Below, in pieces: positions 44,503 to 55,066 of a stretch of 64,000 nucleotides of DNA (its first letter is position 1; the number at the start of each line of letters is the position of its first letter). The notes under the pieces were generated by a model that was given only the letters and a program-made list of their open reading frames with translations, had not been told where the DNA came from and searched no databases. The stretch is from contig NZ_CP073063.1 in assembly GCF_022654015.1 (NCBI RefSeq), positions 930,001 to 994,000 of the forward strand, in the 5' to 3' direction. The position numbers and the translations under genes were made by a program. Origin of the DNA: Brevundimonas diminuta (GTDB taxonomy: Bacteria; Pseudomonadota; Alphaproteobacteria; Caulobacterales; Caulobacteraceae).

Positions 44503-45846
44503 TCACTCCCTGATCATGCCTTGGTTCAGGATTGCTTCCAGCCGGGTAAAGGAATCGGAAAGACGCGTCGCATCATCCTTGTCCTGACCCAGAAAATCTT
44601 CCAGCGCGGGGTTCAGCGCGATGGCCCGGTCCACGATGGGGTCGGCGCCGGTGCGGTAGGCGCCGATCTTGATCAGCTCTTCCATATTGGCATAGGCGCT
44701 CAGGCACTGGCGGGCGCGTTTGTTCAGCTCGCGCTCGGGCGGGGTCTGACAGCCGGGCAGGGTGCGGCTGACCGACTTCAGCACATCGATGGCGGGGAAG
44801 CGCCCGCGCTCGGCGATCTTGCGATCCATCACGATGTGACCGTCCAGAATACCGCGCACGGCGTCGGCGATCGGCTCGTCATGGTCGCCGCCGTCCACCA
44901 GCACGGTGAACAGGGCGGTGATCGGCGCCGCCGTCGTGCCGTCGGGTCGGATCGGGCCGGGACCGGCGCGCTCCAGCAGTTTGGGCAGTTCGGTAAAGAC
45001 GGTGGGGGTGTATCCCTTGGTGGTCGGGGGCTCGCCGGCGGCCAGACCGATCTCGCGCTGGGCCATCGCGAAGCGGGTGACGCTGTCCATCAGACACAGG
45101 ACTTCAAGGTCCTGGTCGCGCAGATACTCGGCGATGGCCATGGTCATATAGGCCGACTGACGCCGTTTCAGCGCCGGTTCGTCCGAGGTGGCGACCACGA
45201 CGACGGCGCGTTTCAGCCCCTCTTCGCCCAGGGTCTCTTCCACGAACTCGCGCACTTCGCGGCCCCGTTCGCCGATCAGGCCGACGACGACGGCGTCGCA
45301 GGTCGCCTCCTTGGCCAGCATGGACAGCAGCACCGACTTGCCCACGCCCGATCCGGCGAAGATGCCCAGGCGCTGGCCCCGGCAGGTGGTGGTGAAGACG
45401 TCCATGGCCCGCACGCCCAGATCCAGCCGCTCTCCGACCCGGCCGCGCGAATGGGCGGGCGGGGGCGGGGCGCGCAAGGGATAGGGGGCGGGGCCTTGCG
45501 GTAGCGGCCCCTTGCCGTCGATGGGCTGGCCGAAGGCGTCGATGATCCGGCCCAGCCAGGCGGTGGTCGGGCGCACGCTGGCGGCCTGGTCGATGATGCG
45601 GATGTCGGCGCCGGGGGCCACGCCCTCTACCGGCCCGAAGGGCATCAGCAGGGCCTTCGAGTCGCGAAAGCCGACGACCTCGGCGGGCAGGGGTTCGTGG
45701 CCGCGCCGCCCGATCTCGGCCCGCGCGCCGACGGCGAGGCGCGACAGGCCGCCGCGCGACTCGATCAGCAAGCCCGACACGCCCGCGACCTTGCCGGTCA
45801 CGACCAGCGGATCGATCGCTTCGACGGCGGCGACGAGATTGCGCAA
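44503..45846 (-). CDS. fliI: Flagellum-specific ATPase FliI
   Basis: 447 residues. Walker A AGSGVGKS (Lys170), Walker [15 protein letters not shown], and the T3SS ATPase signature RYGREIGLA-like [22 protein letters not shown] are present. It is an F1-beta-like hexamer that powers export of flagellar substrates. The start is TTG 45846, as the homology begins at once ([20 protein letters not shown]). A GGTTAAC motif lies ~45 bp upstream, a possible CtrA half-site. Confidence 0.95.
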   Translation of the reverse strand: MRNLVAAVEAIDPLVVTGKVAGVSGLLIESRGGLSRLAVGARAEIGRRGHEPLPAEVVGFRDSKALLMPFGPVEGVAPGADIRIIDQAASVRPTTAWLGRIIDAFGQPIDGKGPLPQGPAPYPLRAPPPPAHSRGRVGERLDLGVRAMDVFTTTCRGQRLGIFAGSGVGKSVLLSMLAKEATCDAVVVGLIGERGREVREFVEETLGEEGLKRAVVVVATSDEPALKRRQSAYMTMAIAEYLRDQDLEVLCLMDSVTRFAMAQREIGLAAGEPPTTKGYTPTVFTELPKLLERAGPGPIRPDGTTAAPITALFTVLVDGGDHDEPIADAVRGILDGHIVMDRKIAERGRFPAIDVLKSVSRTLPGCQTPPERELNKRARQCLSAYANMEELIKIGAYRTGADPIVDRAIALNPALEDFLGQDKDDATRLSDSFTRLEAILNQGMIRE

Positions 45847-46049
45847 AAATCAGACCCCAGGAACAGGTCTCAACAGATGCGGCAACGTGGTTAACGACCG
45901 ATGAAGCGGTGCTGCAACGCGGGGGATAAGGCCGCGATTATTGCGTCTCGATTGCAACTCAAACGTGAAACGGTTTTTCAACTAATTAGGCGGCTAATCT
46001 TGCAACCGAGGCGGGCGGGGGCCGGCCGATAGCGAAGAGGTTGTGACCT

Positions 46050-47552
46050 ATGTTCGCGCGTAAACCGAAGTCATCGGACATGCAGGACCGGCTGATCGAT
46101 CTGGACGGCAAGATGGCCGCCATCGGCCGGTCGCAGGCGGTGATCGAGTTCAACCTGGACGGCACCATTATCGACGCCAACCAGAACCTTCTGACCACTA
46201 TGGGTTATAGTCTGGACGAGATCCGGGGCGCCCACCACAGGACCTTCATGGACCCGGCCGAGGCGGCCTCGCCCGACTACGCCGCCTTCTGGCGCGAGCT
46301 GAATGCCGGCCAGTTCCTGGCGCGAAAGTTCCGCCGCCTGGCCAAGGGCGGGCGCGAGGTGTGGCTGCAGGCCTCCTACAATCCGGTGTTCGGCCCCGAC
46401 GGGCGGCCGGTGAAGGTGATCAAACTGGCGATTGACATCACCGCCGACGAGCAGGAGGCCGCGCGCCGCGAGGCCGAACGGGTCGAGGCGGAAGGCGCCC
46501 AGACCCTGCTGGTCGACGCTCTGGCGGGGGTGCTGAACAAGCTGTCGGCCGGCGACCTGACCGCGCGGATTGATGCGCCGGTGAAGGGCGACCATGTGCG
46601 GGTGCGCGACGACTATAATGCGGCGGTCGAAAGCCTGCGCCAGACGATGGGCCAGGCGCTGCGGGCCGTATCGGGTCTGAGGGGCGGGGTGGGCGAAATC
46701 TCCAGCGCGTCCGACGACCTGTCGCGCCGCACCGAACAGCAGGCCGCCAGTCTGGAAGAAACGGCGGCGGCGCTGGACCAGATCACCGCCACGGTGAAGC
46801 GCAGCGCGGACGGCGCCAAACAGGCCTCGGCCGCCGCCCTGGGCGCGCGCGCCGAGGCGGACCGGTCAGGCGAGGTCGTGCGCCAGGCGATCGCGGCGAT
46901 GGACGGCATCAAGCGCAGCTCGACCCAGATCAGCGACATCATCGGCGTCATCGATGAGATCGCCTTCCAGACCAATCTCCTGGCCCTGAACGCCGGGGTC
47001 GAGGCGGCGCGGGCGGGCGAGGCGGGGCGCGGCTTCGCTGTCGTCGCCTCCGAAGTGCGGGCTCTGGCGCAGCGTTCGGCGGAAGCCGCGAAGGAGATCA
47101 AGACCCTGATCACCACCTCGGGGCAGGAAGTGGCGCAAGGGGTCAAGCTGGTCGACGAGACCGGCGCGGCCTTGTCGGCGATCGCCGTCAAGGTGGCGGA
47201 GATGGACGCCCTGGTCAGCGAGATCGCCGCCTCGGCTCAGGAACAGGCGACGGGGCTGAGCCAGGTCAATACGGCCGTCAACCAGATGGACCAGGTCACC
47301 CAGCAGAACGCGGCCATGGTCGAGCAGACGACCGCCGCCGCCATGAGCCTGAAGTCCGAGACCGAACAGCTGGCCCTGCTGGTCGAACGGTTCGAGACGG
47401 GCGAGGCGCCGGCTCAGACCCGCGTCCACGACCTGTCGCAGGCCGCCGCCCCCGTCCCCCTGGCCCGCGAACGCGCCCGCATCCGGGCCTTCGCCAACGG
47501 CGGCGCATCCGCAGCGGCAGCGGCGTCGAACGCGGGCTGGGAAGAGTTCTAG
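46050..47552 (+). CDS. Soluble PAS-domain methyl-accepting chemotaxis protein with CheR-tether-like C-terminus
   Basis: 500 residues and no membrane segment. A PAS domain (~25-140: [30 protein letters not shown]), a HAMP-like part (~155-205), then the signalling MA domain with hairpin tip [40 protein letters not shown]. The last residues GWEEF match the NWETF-type pentapeptide that recruits CheR methyltransferase. PAS with this layout often binds heme or FAD for aerotaxis. Its stop overlaps the stop of the convergent gene in a shared CTAG. Confidence 0.93.
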   Translation: MFARKPKSSDMQDRLIDLDGKMAAIGRSQAVIEFNLDGTIIDANQNLLTTMGYSLDEIRGAHHRTFMDPAEAASPDYAAFWRELNAGQFLARKFRRLAKGGREVWLQASYNPVFGPDGRPVKVIKLAIDITADEQEAARREAERVEAEGAQTLLVDALAGVLNKLSAGDLTARIDAPVKGDHVRVRDDYNAAVESLRQTMGQALRAVSGLRGGVGEISSASDDLSRRTEQQAASLEETAAALDQITATVKRSADGAKQASAAALGARAEADRSGEVVRQAIAAMDGIKRSSTQISDIIGVIDEIAFQTNLLALNAGVEAARAGEAGRGFAVVASEVRALAQRSAEAAKEIKTLITTSGQEVAQGVKLVDETGAALSAIAVKVAEMDALVSEIAASAQEQATGLSQVNTAVNQMDQVTQQNAAMVEQTTAAAMSLKSETEQLALLVERFETGEAPAQTRVHDLSQAAAPVPLARERARIRAFANGGASAAAAASNAGWEEF

Positions 47553-48457
47553 GGCGCGCTCGGCTCCAGCTCGATCTTCGCCTCCCGCGTCGTCGCGATC
47601 GCGCCGACCGAGGCGGCCACGATGGCGGCGATGGCGAGCCACTGCTGGCCGGTCAGATGCTCGTGCAGGATCACAAGCCCGGCCAGGGCGCCGACCGCCG
47701 GCTCGGCGCTGAGGACCACGCCGAAGGTGCGTTTAGGTATGCTGCGCAGGGCGACCATTTCCAGCGAATAGGGCAGGGCGCTGGAGAAGATCGCCACCGC
47801 CACGCCCGCCAGGATGATGGCGGGGTTCAGCAGGGCGGCGCCCGCATGTGCCACGCCGAACGGCACGACAACCATGGCCGCCACGCTCATGCCCAGCGCC
47901 ACCGACTGACCGGCATGCAGATGCGACAGCCGTTTGCCGAAGACGATGTACAGCGCCCAGCACAGGCCGGCGAAGGCCGCCAGCGCCATCCCGACGGGAT
48001 CCAGCGCGCCGGCCCCGGCCTTGATCGGCAGCAGCAGGCCTAGCCCCAGGACCGCCAGACCGATGCAGGCGAAATGGATGGGCTTGCGCGAATGGATCAG
48101 GGCCAGGGTCAGCGGTCCCATGAACTCGATGGCGATGGCCAGGCCCAGCGGAATGGTGCGCAGGGCCATGTAGAAGCTGAGGTTCATCGCCCCCAGCACG
48201 ACGCCATACAAGGCGATGGCGCCCAGGTCCGCGCGGGTCAGCCGAAACCGCCAGGGCCGGAAGACGGCGACCAGCAGAAGGGCCGAAATCCCGACGCGAT
48301 AGGCCGAGGTCCCCTCCGCTCCGATCACCGGAAACAGGGTCTTGGCGAAGGAGGTGCCGCACGCCAGCGTCACCATGCCCGCAAACAGCGCCAGATAGGG
48401 GATCAGGCGCGTCGCCAGCGGCGAGTTCAGGTGGGTTTTCAAAGCCAGCGACGTCAT
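47549..48457 (-). CDS. EamA/RhtA-family amino-acid exporter
   Basis: 302 residues, ten membrane helices in two EamA repeats (~20-145 and ~155-295). The pattern [39 protein letters not shown] is typical of the RhtA (threonine/homoserine exporter) branch of the drug/metabolite transporters. It is divergent, 84 bp away, from an Lrp-type regulator, which fits amino-acid-induced export. Confidence 0.88.
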   Translation of the reverse strand: MTSLALKTHLNSPLATRLIPYLALFAGMVTLACGTSFAKTLFPVIGAEGTSAYRVGISALLLVAVFRPWRFRLTRADLGAIALYGVVLGAMNLSFYMALRTIPLGLAIAIEFMGPLTLALIHSRKPIHFACIGLAVLGLGLLLPIKAGAGALDPVGMALAAFAGLCWALYIVFGKRLSHLHAGQSVALGMSVAAMVVVPFGVAHAGAALLNPAIILAGVAVAIFSSALPYSLEMVALRSIPKRTFGVVLSAEPAVGALAGLVILHEHLTGQQWLAIAAIVAASVGAIATTREAKIELEPSAP

Positions 48458-48541
48458 GGCGTAAAGCTAGCGTAACGCCGCTTGCGCTTCCCGGCGATTT
48501 TCCGCTTGAATGCGACGGAAATCGTCACTGGAGGCTCTGTA

Positions 48542-49024
48542 ATGACGAATTTCGTCACCCTGGACGATTTCGACCATAAGCTGCTGATGCGGGTCCGACG
48601 CAACAATCTGGAGCCGGCGCGGGTGACGGCCGAGGCGGTGGGCCTGTCGGAATCCGCCGTCCTGCGTCGACTGCGTCGCCTGCGGGCCGAGGGCGTCATC
48701 GCCGCCGACGTCGCCGTGATCGATCCCGCCCGGGTCGAGCCGCGCATCGTCCTGCATGTCCAGGTCGAGATGAACACCCAGGATCGTAAAGTCATGGAGG
48801 CGTTCCAGCGCGCCATGAAGGCCAGCCCGGAAGTCCAGGGCTGCTGGGACGTGACGGGCGAAACCGACTATCTGCTGACCGTCGCCGTCCGCTCCATGCA
48901 GGACTATGAGGCCTTCGGCATCCGCGAGCTGGTCCCCGAAAAGGGCGTGCGCGGCTTCAAGAGCATGATCGTCATCCGCGAAGTCGTCGGCTTCGACCCC
49001 GCCCGCGCCGTGCTGGAGCGCTAG
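48542..49024 (+). CDS. Lrp/AsnC-family transcriptional regulator
   Basis: 160 residues from ATG 48542. N-terminal HTH (DFDHKLLMRVRRNNLEPARVTAEAVGLSESAVLRRLRRLRAEGVIAADVAVID) and a C-terminal RAM effector domain (ILHVQVEMNTQDRKVMEAFQRAMKASPEVQGCWDVTGETDYLLTV). Lrp proteins form octamers and bind amino acids. It likely controls the divergent exporter. Stop codon shared with the convergent kinase gene in CTAG. Confidence 0.93.
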   Translation: MTNFVTLDDFDHKLLMRVRRNNLEPARVTAEAVGLSESAVLRRLRRLRAEGVIAADVAVIDPARVEPRIVLHVQVEMNTQDRKVMEAFQRAMKASPEVQGCWDVTGETDYLLTVAVRSMQDYEAFGIRELVPEKGVRGFKSMIVIREVVGFDPARAVLER

Positions 49025-50355
49025 GTCGCCGGGGCCTCGACCACCAGGATCGCGCCGACGCCCTGGGTTCGGTTCTCGATCGTGCCGCCGATCTGGCGGA
49101 CCAGGCTGTCGATCACGCGCATGCCCAGGCTGCGATCGCTGCGGGCGGCGATCAGGTCGAAGCCCTTGCCCTGGTCCGCGACCGTGACGGTCAGGCGGCC
49201 GTCGGCGATACGGCCGGTGACCGAGACGCCGCCGCCTTCGGGGCCATAGGCGTATTTTATGGCGTTGGTGACCAGCTCGTTGACGATCAGACCCAGCGGA
49301 ATGGCGATGTCGGCGCCCAGGGGCGCATCGGACGCCTCGCAGGTGACGACATGGCGGTCGCTGCCGGCGTCGATGGCCTCGCACAGTTGGCACAGGAAGT
49401 CGGACAGGATCACGGTCTGGACGTCGGCGCCGCGCCACAGCTGGTCGTGGACTTCGCTGATGGCCTGGATGCGCGATCCGGCCGTGGCCAGGGCGGCGCG
49501 CACCTCGTCGGACGCCGCGCCGCGCGCCTGCATCGACAGCAGGCTGGAGACCAGGGACAGGCTGTTCTTGACCCGGTGGCTGACCTCGCGCGTCAGCAGG
49601 GCCTGATGTTCGATGGCGGCCAGAAGCCGCTGCTCGGTCTGCTGGCGGGCGATGGCGGCGCCGACGACGGCGGCGAAGGCGTCCAGGAACAGGGCGTCGC
49701 GGGCGTCGAACTGACCCTCGTCGGGGCTGTCGACCTCCAGCACGCCCCAGGGCTCGCCGTCCAGCTCGGGCCGGATCAGGACGTTGATGGCGCGCCGCAC
49801 GCCGTGGTCGGCCAGAAGCCTGGGCGTATGGAAGCGCTGCTCGTTCTCCAGATGGTTGGAGATCAGGGGCTTGCCGGTCTGGAAGGCGTAGCCGGCCGGC
49901 GAATCCAGCTCGACGCTCAGCGAGGCCTGGCCCTCGACGGGCCCGGTCCAGCCCACGCCCGCGATCAGCACCAGCCGGTCGCGCGCCTCGTTATGGATCA
50001 GCACCTTGGACAATGGCGTCTCAAGCCCGTCGGCGCAGACCGCGCAGGCGGCGTCCAGCAGGGCCTGACGGTCGCGCTCGCGCAGGGCCACCTCGCCGAA
50101 GCGCGCCAGCAGCGACTGCTGCTTTAGGCGATAGCGCAGCTCGTCGGCGGTGGAGCGGGTTTCGGCGGCCGGCGCATCCTCGATCTTGGGCGCGACCGGG
50201 GCATCCATGCGGATCTGGGTTTCGGCGGCCGTATCCGCGTGCACCTCCGCGACCAGTTCGGCGATTTCCGGGGTCAGGCCGGTGTCGGAGAGCGTACGGG
50301 TATGAGGCAAGGACGGAAATCTCGGTTCGCGCGACGGCGACATATAGGCTGACAT
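49021..50355 (-). CDS. GAF-domain HisKA_2 histidine kinase
   Basis: 444 residues, no membrane segment. GAF domain (~95-240: DAACAVCADGLETPLSKVLIHNE, GVLEVDSPDEGQFDARDALFLDAFAAVVG), HisKA_2 with REVSHRVKNSLSLVSSLLSM (His260), HATPase_c (LIVNELVTNAIKYAYGPEGG, DQGKGFD, LGMRVIDSLVRQIGG). This is the cytoplasmic HisKA_2 type that often feeds PhyR in the general stress response. No response regulator adjacent. A 25-bp direct repeat lies 20 bp upstream of the start. Confidence 0.9.
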   Translation of the reverse strand: MSAYMSPSREPRFPSLPHTRTLSDTGLTPEIAELVAEVHADTAAETQIRMDAPVAPKIEDAPAAETRSTADELRYRLKQQSLLARFGEVALRERDRQALLDAACAVCADGLETPLSKVLIHNEARDRLVLIAGVGWTGPVEGQASLSVELDSPAGYAFQTGKPLISNHLENEQRFHTPRLLADHGVRRAINVLIRPELDGEPWGVLEVDSPDEGQFDARDALFLDAFAAVVGAAIARQQTEQRLLAAIEHQALLTREVSHRVKNSLSLVSSLLSMQARGAASDEVRAALATAGSRIQAISEVHDQLWRGADVQTVILSDFLCQLCEAIDAGSDRHVVTCEASDAPLGADIAIPLGLIVNELVTNAIKYAYGPEGGGVSVTGRIADGRLTVTVADQGKGFDLIAARSDRSLGMRVIDSLVRQIGGTIENRTQGVGAILVVEAPAT

Positions 50356-50374
50356 AGCCGCTCTGAAAGGTTTG

Positions 50375-50399
50375 CGCAGAAATCATCGCGCGTCACCCC
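50375..50399. repeat. 25-bp direct repeat, left copy
   Basis: The sequence starting CGCAGAAATCATCGCGCGTC is identical over 25 bp to 52375-52399, exactly 2000 bp away in the same orientation. Weaker similarity continues ~13 bp to the left (TCTGA at 50362 and 52362). It lies between the GAF kinase start and the hydrolase stop. Confidence 0.9.
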
Positions 50400-50464
50400 C
50401 TGTGCCGGTGGCGAGCGCCAACGACGTCCTCGATCGCGCCGCCCTCGGTCCGGTCCCTGCGATG

Positions 50465-51454
50465 CTACAGCGTTCGCTGGAAGAAGCCGACGATCTCGCG
50501 ATTGAGGTCCTTGTGAAAATCGGCGCGGTCGAAGCCCGGCGTCGGGGTGCAGATCTGCGGCGCCTCGGCCGCCAGGGCCGGAGAGCAGGGCGGCAGGAAG
50601 TCGTAATGGCCTGCGCCTTCGACGCGGTGGTACTCCGGCGCGGCCCCCAGCCGGTCGCGGATCGGCTCGACATTATAGGGCGCGGGCAGAATGTCGTCGG
50701 TGCCCGCCTGCCATAGCTGAACCGGAATGCGAACGGCGGCGAGGCTGTCGGACGTAAAGGAGAAACCCAAGGCCGGGGCGGCGATGACGGCGACCTTGAT
50801 CCGGTCGTCCTTCGCACGCGGACGCCAGATCGACAGGTCGATCCCCATCGCGTCCAGCAGGCGGCAGGCGAAGAAGCCGGGATGAACCTGGCAATGGTCG
50901 CCGATGGCCGCCGCGTCCGAGACCCCGCCAATGGCCGAGGTGACCGTGAAGCCGCCCGCCGAGAAGCCGAAGGCGCCGATGCGGTTCGGATCGACGGCGA
51001 CGCCGCCCGGCTGCGAGCGCCAGTCGCCGGTCATATAGTCGATCAGGCGGCTGAGCTGGGGCGCGCGATTGGTCAACTGAGTGGAGCGGCTCATGTCGCG
51101 ATAGTTGTCGCCGGGATGGGTCAGGGCGGCGACCACGAAGCCGGCGTCGGCCAGGGCTCTGGCGGTGTCGGCATGGCTGCGGAAACCCCCGCCGTTGCCG
51201 TGCGAGATGACGATCAGGGGGGCGGGCCGGCCATCGGCGGGACGCGCCGGCAGCCAGACACCGGCCTCCACCGCGCCGTCCGGTCCGCCGGGAAAGGTGA
51301 AGACCTGGTTGGGCGCCAGCGGATCGGTCTGGGCGCGCGCCGGGCCTTGGGCTTGTGCCGCGGTCGCCTGCACGGGCGAGGCGGCGCCGGCCAGAAGCAT
51401 CAGGGCCAGGCTGAGGCCGGCGATCAGGTTTTGGGGCGGGGAGCGATGGGTCAT
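50465..51454 (-). CDS. Secreted alpha/beta hydrolase (dienelactone-hydrolase-like / platelet-activating-factor acetylhydrolase-like)
   Basis: 329 residues from ATG 51454. Signal peptide (LIAGLSLALMLLAGAASPVQA). Catalytic Ser in IGAFGFSAGGFTVTSAIGG (GFSAGG), oxyanion ISHGNGGGF, Asp in WQAGTDDILP, His in RVEGAGHYDFL, so the triad appears intact. Substrate unknown; short-chain esters or lipids likely. It is divergent from a LytTR regulator gene 136 bp away, a likely local regulator. The block is bounded by direct repeats. Confidence 0.85.
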   Translation of the reverse strand: MTHRSPPQNLIAGLSLALMLLAGAASPVQATAAQAQGPARAQTDPLAPNQVFTFPGGPDGAVEAGVWLPARPADGRPAPLIVISHGNGGGFRSHADTARALADAGFVVAALTHPGDNYRDMSRSTQLTNRAPQLSRLIDYMTGDWRSQPGGVAVDPNRIGAFGFSAGGFTVTSAIGGVSDAAAIGDHCQVHPGFFACRLLDAMGIDLSIWRPRAKDDRIKVAVIAAPALGFSFTSDSLAAVRIPVQLWQAGTDDILPAPYNVEPIRDRLGAAPEYHRVEGAGHYDFLPPCSPALAAEAPQICTPTPGFDRADFHKDLNREIVGFFQRTL

Positions 51455-51590
51455 GTCGGTTTCCGTTGGTCGAGACAACCCGCTGTTCGGGGCAAGACCG
51501 AGCGAGCACCAGCCGCATTTCGCCAATGGGCGAACGGGTGCGTGGACGGGCGACGGGTTCGGCGATAGTGGGCTGACGAGGGGAGGGACG

Positions 51591-52352
51591 ATGACGCAGA
51601 ACGCCGCCGACAGATTGAATACGCCGCGCGCCTGGGCCGTCGATCTGGCGGCCTGCTCGGTGACGGGGGTGGTGCTGGGCGCGGTCGGTCCCTTCGGCAG
51701 CTTCTTCAACGATGGGCTGGCGGTGCGGATCGGTTATTGGACGGCGGTTCTGGTGATCAGCGGCGCGGTGTTCGGCGCTGCGATCCGGTGGGTGTGGCCC
51801 AGGATGCGCCGCAGACGCGTGCCCCTGCGGTTCTGGGTGCCACTGCTGATCGTCTTCGCCAGCGGGCCGACCGCCATAATCAGCCGGATCATCGCCGTGG
51901 TCCTGTGGCCCGGTATTCGCCAGCGTGTCGGCTGGGTCGAATGGTATGGCCAGGCCCTGCTGATCGGGGCCGTCTATGTGGCGCTCTACGCCCTGTTGCG
52001 GATGCGGACGTCCGCTGCGGCGACGCGAGCGGAGGAAGACGATCCGGGCTTTGCGCGCACCCTGCCCGCCGGGTTGGGTCGTGACCTGATCTGTCTGCAG
52101 ATGGAGGACCATTATGTGCGCGTGCACACGACGCGAGGGTCGCAGCTTGTGCTGATGTCGCTGTCGCAGGCGGTTTCAGGATTGAAGGGCGTCGAGGGGC
52201 TTCAGACCCATCGCTCGTGGTGGGTGGCGCGCGCGGCCATCGTCGGGGTCGTCGAGGACGGCCGGAACCTGCGCTTGGCTCTGACCGGTGGTCTGACGGC
52301 GCCGGTGTCGCGCGCGCGGGTGGCCAACCTGCGGGCCGCCGGCTGGCTTTAG
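51591..52352 (+). CDS. Membrane-anchored LytTR-type transcriptional regulator
   Basis: 253 residues with four membrane helices (~20-38, 46-68, 80-105, 117-137) followed by a LytTR DNA-binding domain (~160-250: LICLQMEDHYVRVHTTRGSQLVLMSLSQAVSGL, GLQTHRSWWVARAAI, LRLALTGGLTAPVSRARV). This is the membrane LytTR type found in alphaproteobacteria, sometimes paired with a small inhibitor membrane protein; none is seen here. It probably regulates the divergent hydrolase. ATG 51591 follows GGGAGGG. Confidence 0.88.
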   Translation: MTQNAADRLNTPRAWAVDLAACSVTGVVLGAVGPFGSFFNDGLAVRIGYWTAVLVISGAVFGAAIRWVWPRMRRRRVPLRFWVPLLIVFASGPTAIISRIIAVVLWPGIRQRVGWVEWYGQALLIGAVYVALYALLRMRTSAAATRAEEDDPGFARTLPAGLGRDLICLQMEDHYVRVHTTRGSQLVLMSLSQAVSGLKGVEGLQTHRSWWVARAAIVGVVEDGRNLRLALTGGLTAPVSRARVANLRAAGWL

Positions 52353-52374
52353 GTCAAGGGTTCTGACGGCCGTT

Positions 52375-52399
52375 CGCAGAAATCATCGCGCGTCACCCC
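52375..52399. repeat. 25-bp direct repeat, right copy
   Basis: Identical to 50375-50399. It ends 58 bp before the cysK start codon and begins 22 bp after the LytTR stop. Confidence 0.9.
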
Positions 52400-52457
52400 T
52401 TGCGTGGGGCGGCGAGGCCTTATCTGTTGTGCGCCAGCATTCGAGGAGACCTTTTCC

Positions 52458-53438
<981 letters not shown>

Positions 53439-53540
53439 GCGGAGCCTTTAGGCCCTTCGCGTGTTCAATAACGGACGCGCGTGCGTCTCCGCTTGGGATG
53501 AGGGGCGACGCGCGGCGGATCAACAACGCCGGAGCGTTTC

Positions 53541-54119
53541 ATGTCGGTCGCCGCCCTTCGCCTGATCGCCGTCGCCGGGGTCTCGGCCCTGGCGCTCGCC
53601 GCCTGTTCCAACAATGACGACAAGGCAGCGGTCGATCCGTCGATGTCGCCCGAGCAACAGGCCGCGGCCGCCGCCAACACCCGCGTGACTGCCCAGCCCC
53701 GCCAGATCCGCAATGTGCCGGTAGACGTGCAGGGCGTGACCGAGGTGGGCGCCACGGTGCGGGTCAAGGGCGTCGATCTGGCCGAGGATGCGACCATTCT
53801 GGACGTCAGCATCTCGTTCGCCAGCGACATGACCAACAGCGTCCAGATGGCGTCCGAGGCCACCTATGTCGAACTTCCGAACGGCCAGAAGCTGCGTCTG
53901 AAGCCGCCCGAGGGCAATCCGTACATGACCATCGCCAAGGGCGACACGATGAACGGCCGCCTGGTCTTCATGGGGGCGGTGCCGGCCGGGGTGAACCAGA
54001 TTTCGGTCGTGTTCAACGAAGGCTCGACCTCGGACAGCATCATCGGCCCGTTCCTGCGCATGACGATCCCGCTGACCGCTCAGGCGGCCCAGAACCCGAC
54101 GACCGGAGCGGCCGGATGA
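53541..54119 (+). CDS. Lipoprotein, unknown
   Basis: 192 residues with lipobox ALALAACSNN (Cys22). The mature part has an Ala/Gln linker, then a beta-sandwich-like domain (VDVQGVTEVGATVRVKGVDLAEDATILDVSISFAS, YVELPNGQKLRLKPPEG, GRLVFMGAVPAGVNQISVVFNEG). The stop overlaps the start of the OmpA gene (ATGA), so the two are translated together and probably act together at the outer membrane. Confidence 0.75.
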   Translation: MSVAALRLIAVAGVSALALAACSNNDDKAAVDPSMSPEQQAAAAANTRVTAQPRQIRNVPVDVQGVTEVGATVRVKGVDLAEDATILDVSISFASDMTNSVQMASEATYVELPNGQKLRLKPPEGNPYMTIAKGDTMNGRLVFMGAVPAGVNQISVVFNEGSTSDSIIGPFLRMTIPLTAQAAQNPTTGAAG

Positions 54120-54763
54120 CGGGACGGCACGCGCCCGCCATGGCGGCGGCGCTGTTGGCTGCGGGTCTGACGCCCTGCGTCGCCTCGGCCCTAACGGTGC
54201 GGCTGATGAGCGGCAGCGCCATCGGCATGCGCTCCACCTTCGAAAAGGACATGGCCGCGCCCCAATCCACCTTCGCCAAGGCGGGGCCGGACAGCGCGCT
54301 GGAAAGCGTGTTCGTCTCGTCCGAGGTCGCGCCCGAAAGGGTCGAGACGACCCGCAGCCTGCTGAGCGAACTGAACGCGCGGCGCACCGACGGGGTTATC
54401 GTGATCGACCTGCCGGCCGATGTTCTGTTCGACTTCGACAAAGCGACGATCCGGCCGGACGCCGAGCCGGCCCTGACGCGGGCTGCGGAACTTCTGAAAA
54501 GCTATCCGCAGGCCCAGGTCAGCATCGGCGGCCATACCGACGCCAAGGGCGACGACGCCTATAACGAAGGCCTGTCGCTGCGCCGCGCGCGGGCGGTGGC
54601 GGCGCGGCTGCAACGCGAGGCCGGGCGCACCCTGGGCGCCGAGGGCTTTGGCGAGCGGAGACCCGTGGCCCCGAACGTCAAGCCTGACGGCTCGGACGAT
54701 CCCGATGGCCGTCAGAAGAACCGTCGCGTCGAAATCCGCATCACGCCGCGCGCGGGAGGCTGA
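54116..54763 (+). CDS. OmpA-family peptidoglycan-associated protein
   Basis: 215 residues, signal peptide (PAMAAALLAAGLTPCVASA). A unique N-terminal ~80 residues are followed by an OmpA C-terminal domain (~95-212): DVLFDFDKATIRPDAEPALTRAAELLKSYPQAQVSIGGHTDAKGDDAYNEGLSLRRARAVAARL...NRRVEIRI. The conserved Asp and Arg bind diaminopimelate of peptidoglycan. It tethers the envelope, perhaps through the preceding lipoprotein. Confidence 0.88.
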   Translation: MTGRHAPAMAAALLAAGLTPCVASALTVRLMSGSAIGMRSTFEKDMAAPQSTFAKAGPDSALESVFVSSEVAPERVETTRSLLSELNARRTDGVIVIDLPADVLFDFDKATIRPDAEPALTRAAELLKSYPQAQVSIGGHTDAKGDDAYNEGLSLRRARAVAARLQREAGRTLGAEGFGERRPVAPNVKPDGSDDPDGRQKNRRVEIRITPRAGG

Positions 54764-54765
54764 GC

Positions 54766-55023
54766 ATGGCCCTGATCCCTTGCCCCGCCTGCGGGCGTCA
54801 GGTGTCTGAGGCGGCGGTCGCCTGTCCCAACTGCGGCCATCCGATCGCGGGCGACGCGGCGCGGCCGTCGGGCACGTTCAAGGAAGCCCTGACACGCCCA
54901 GAGACGGTTAAGAGCGGCATCACCGTCCTGGGCGTCTTCGTCGCCGCCCCGTGGATCGCGCGGGTGCTGGCGGTCGTCGCCTTCGTGATCCTGGCCATCG
55001 TGGTGGTGGTCAACAAGAGCTGA
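54766..55023 (+). CDS. Zinc-ribbon membrane protein
   Basis: 85 residues. An N-terminal zinc ribbon CPACGRQVSEAAVACPNCGHPI (four Cys ligands), a ~30-residue linker and one C-terminal membrane helix (IARVLAVVAFVILAIVVVVNKS). It starts 2 bp after the OmpA stop. Function unknown. Confidence 0.75.
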   Translation: MALIPCPACGRQVSEAAVACPNCGHPIAGDAARPSGTFKEALTRPETVKSGITVLGVFVAAPWIARVLAVVAFVILAIVVVVNKS

Positions 55024-55066
55024 TCCGGCTCACGCCCGGTTAACCGCTCGCTTCTAAGGTGGGGGG

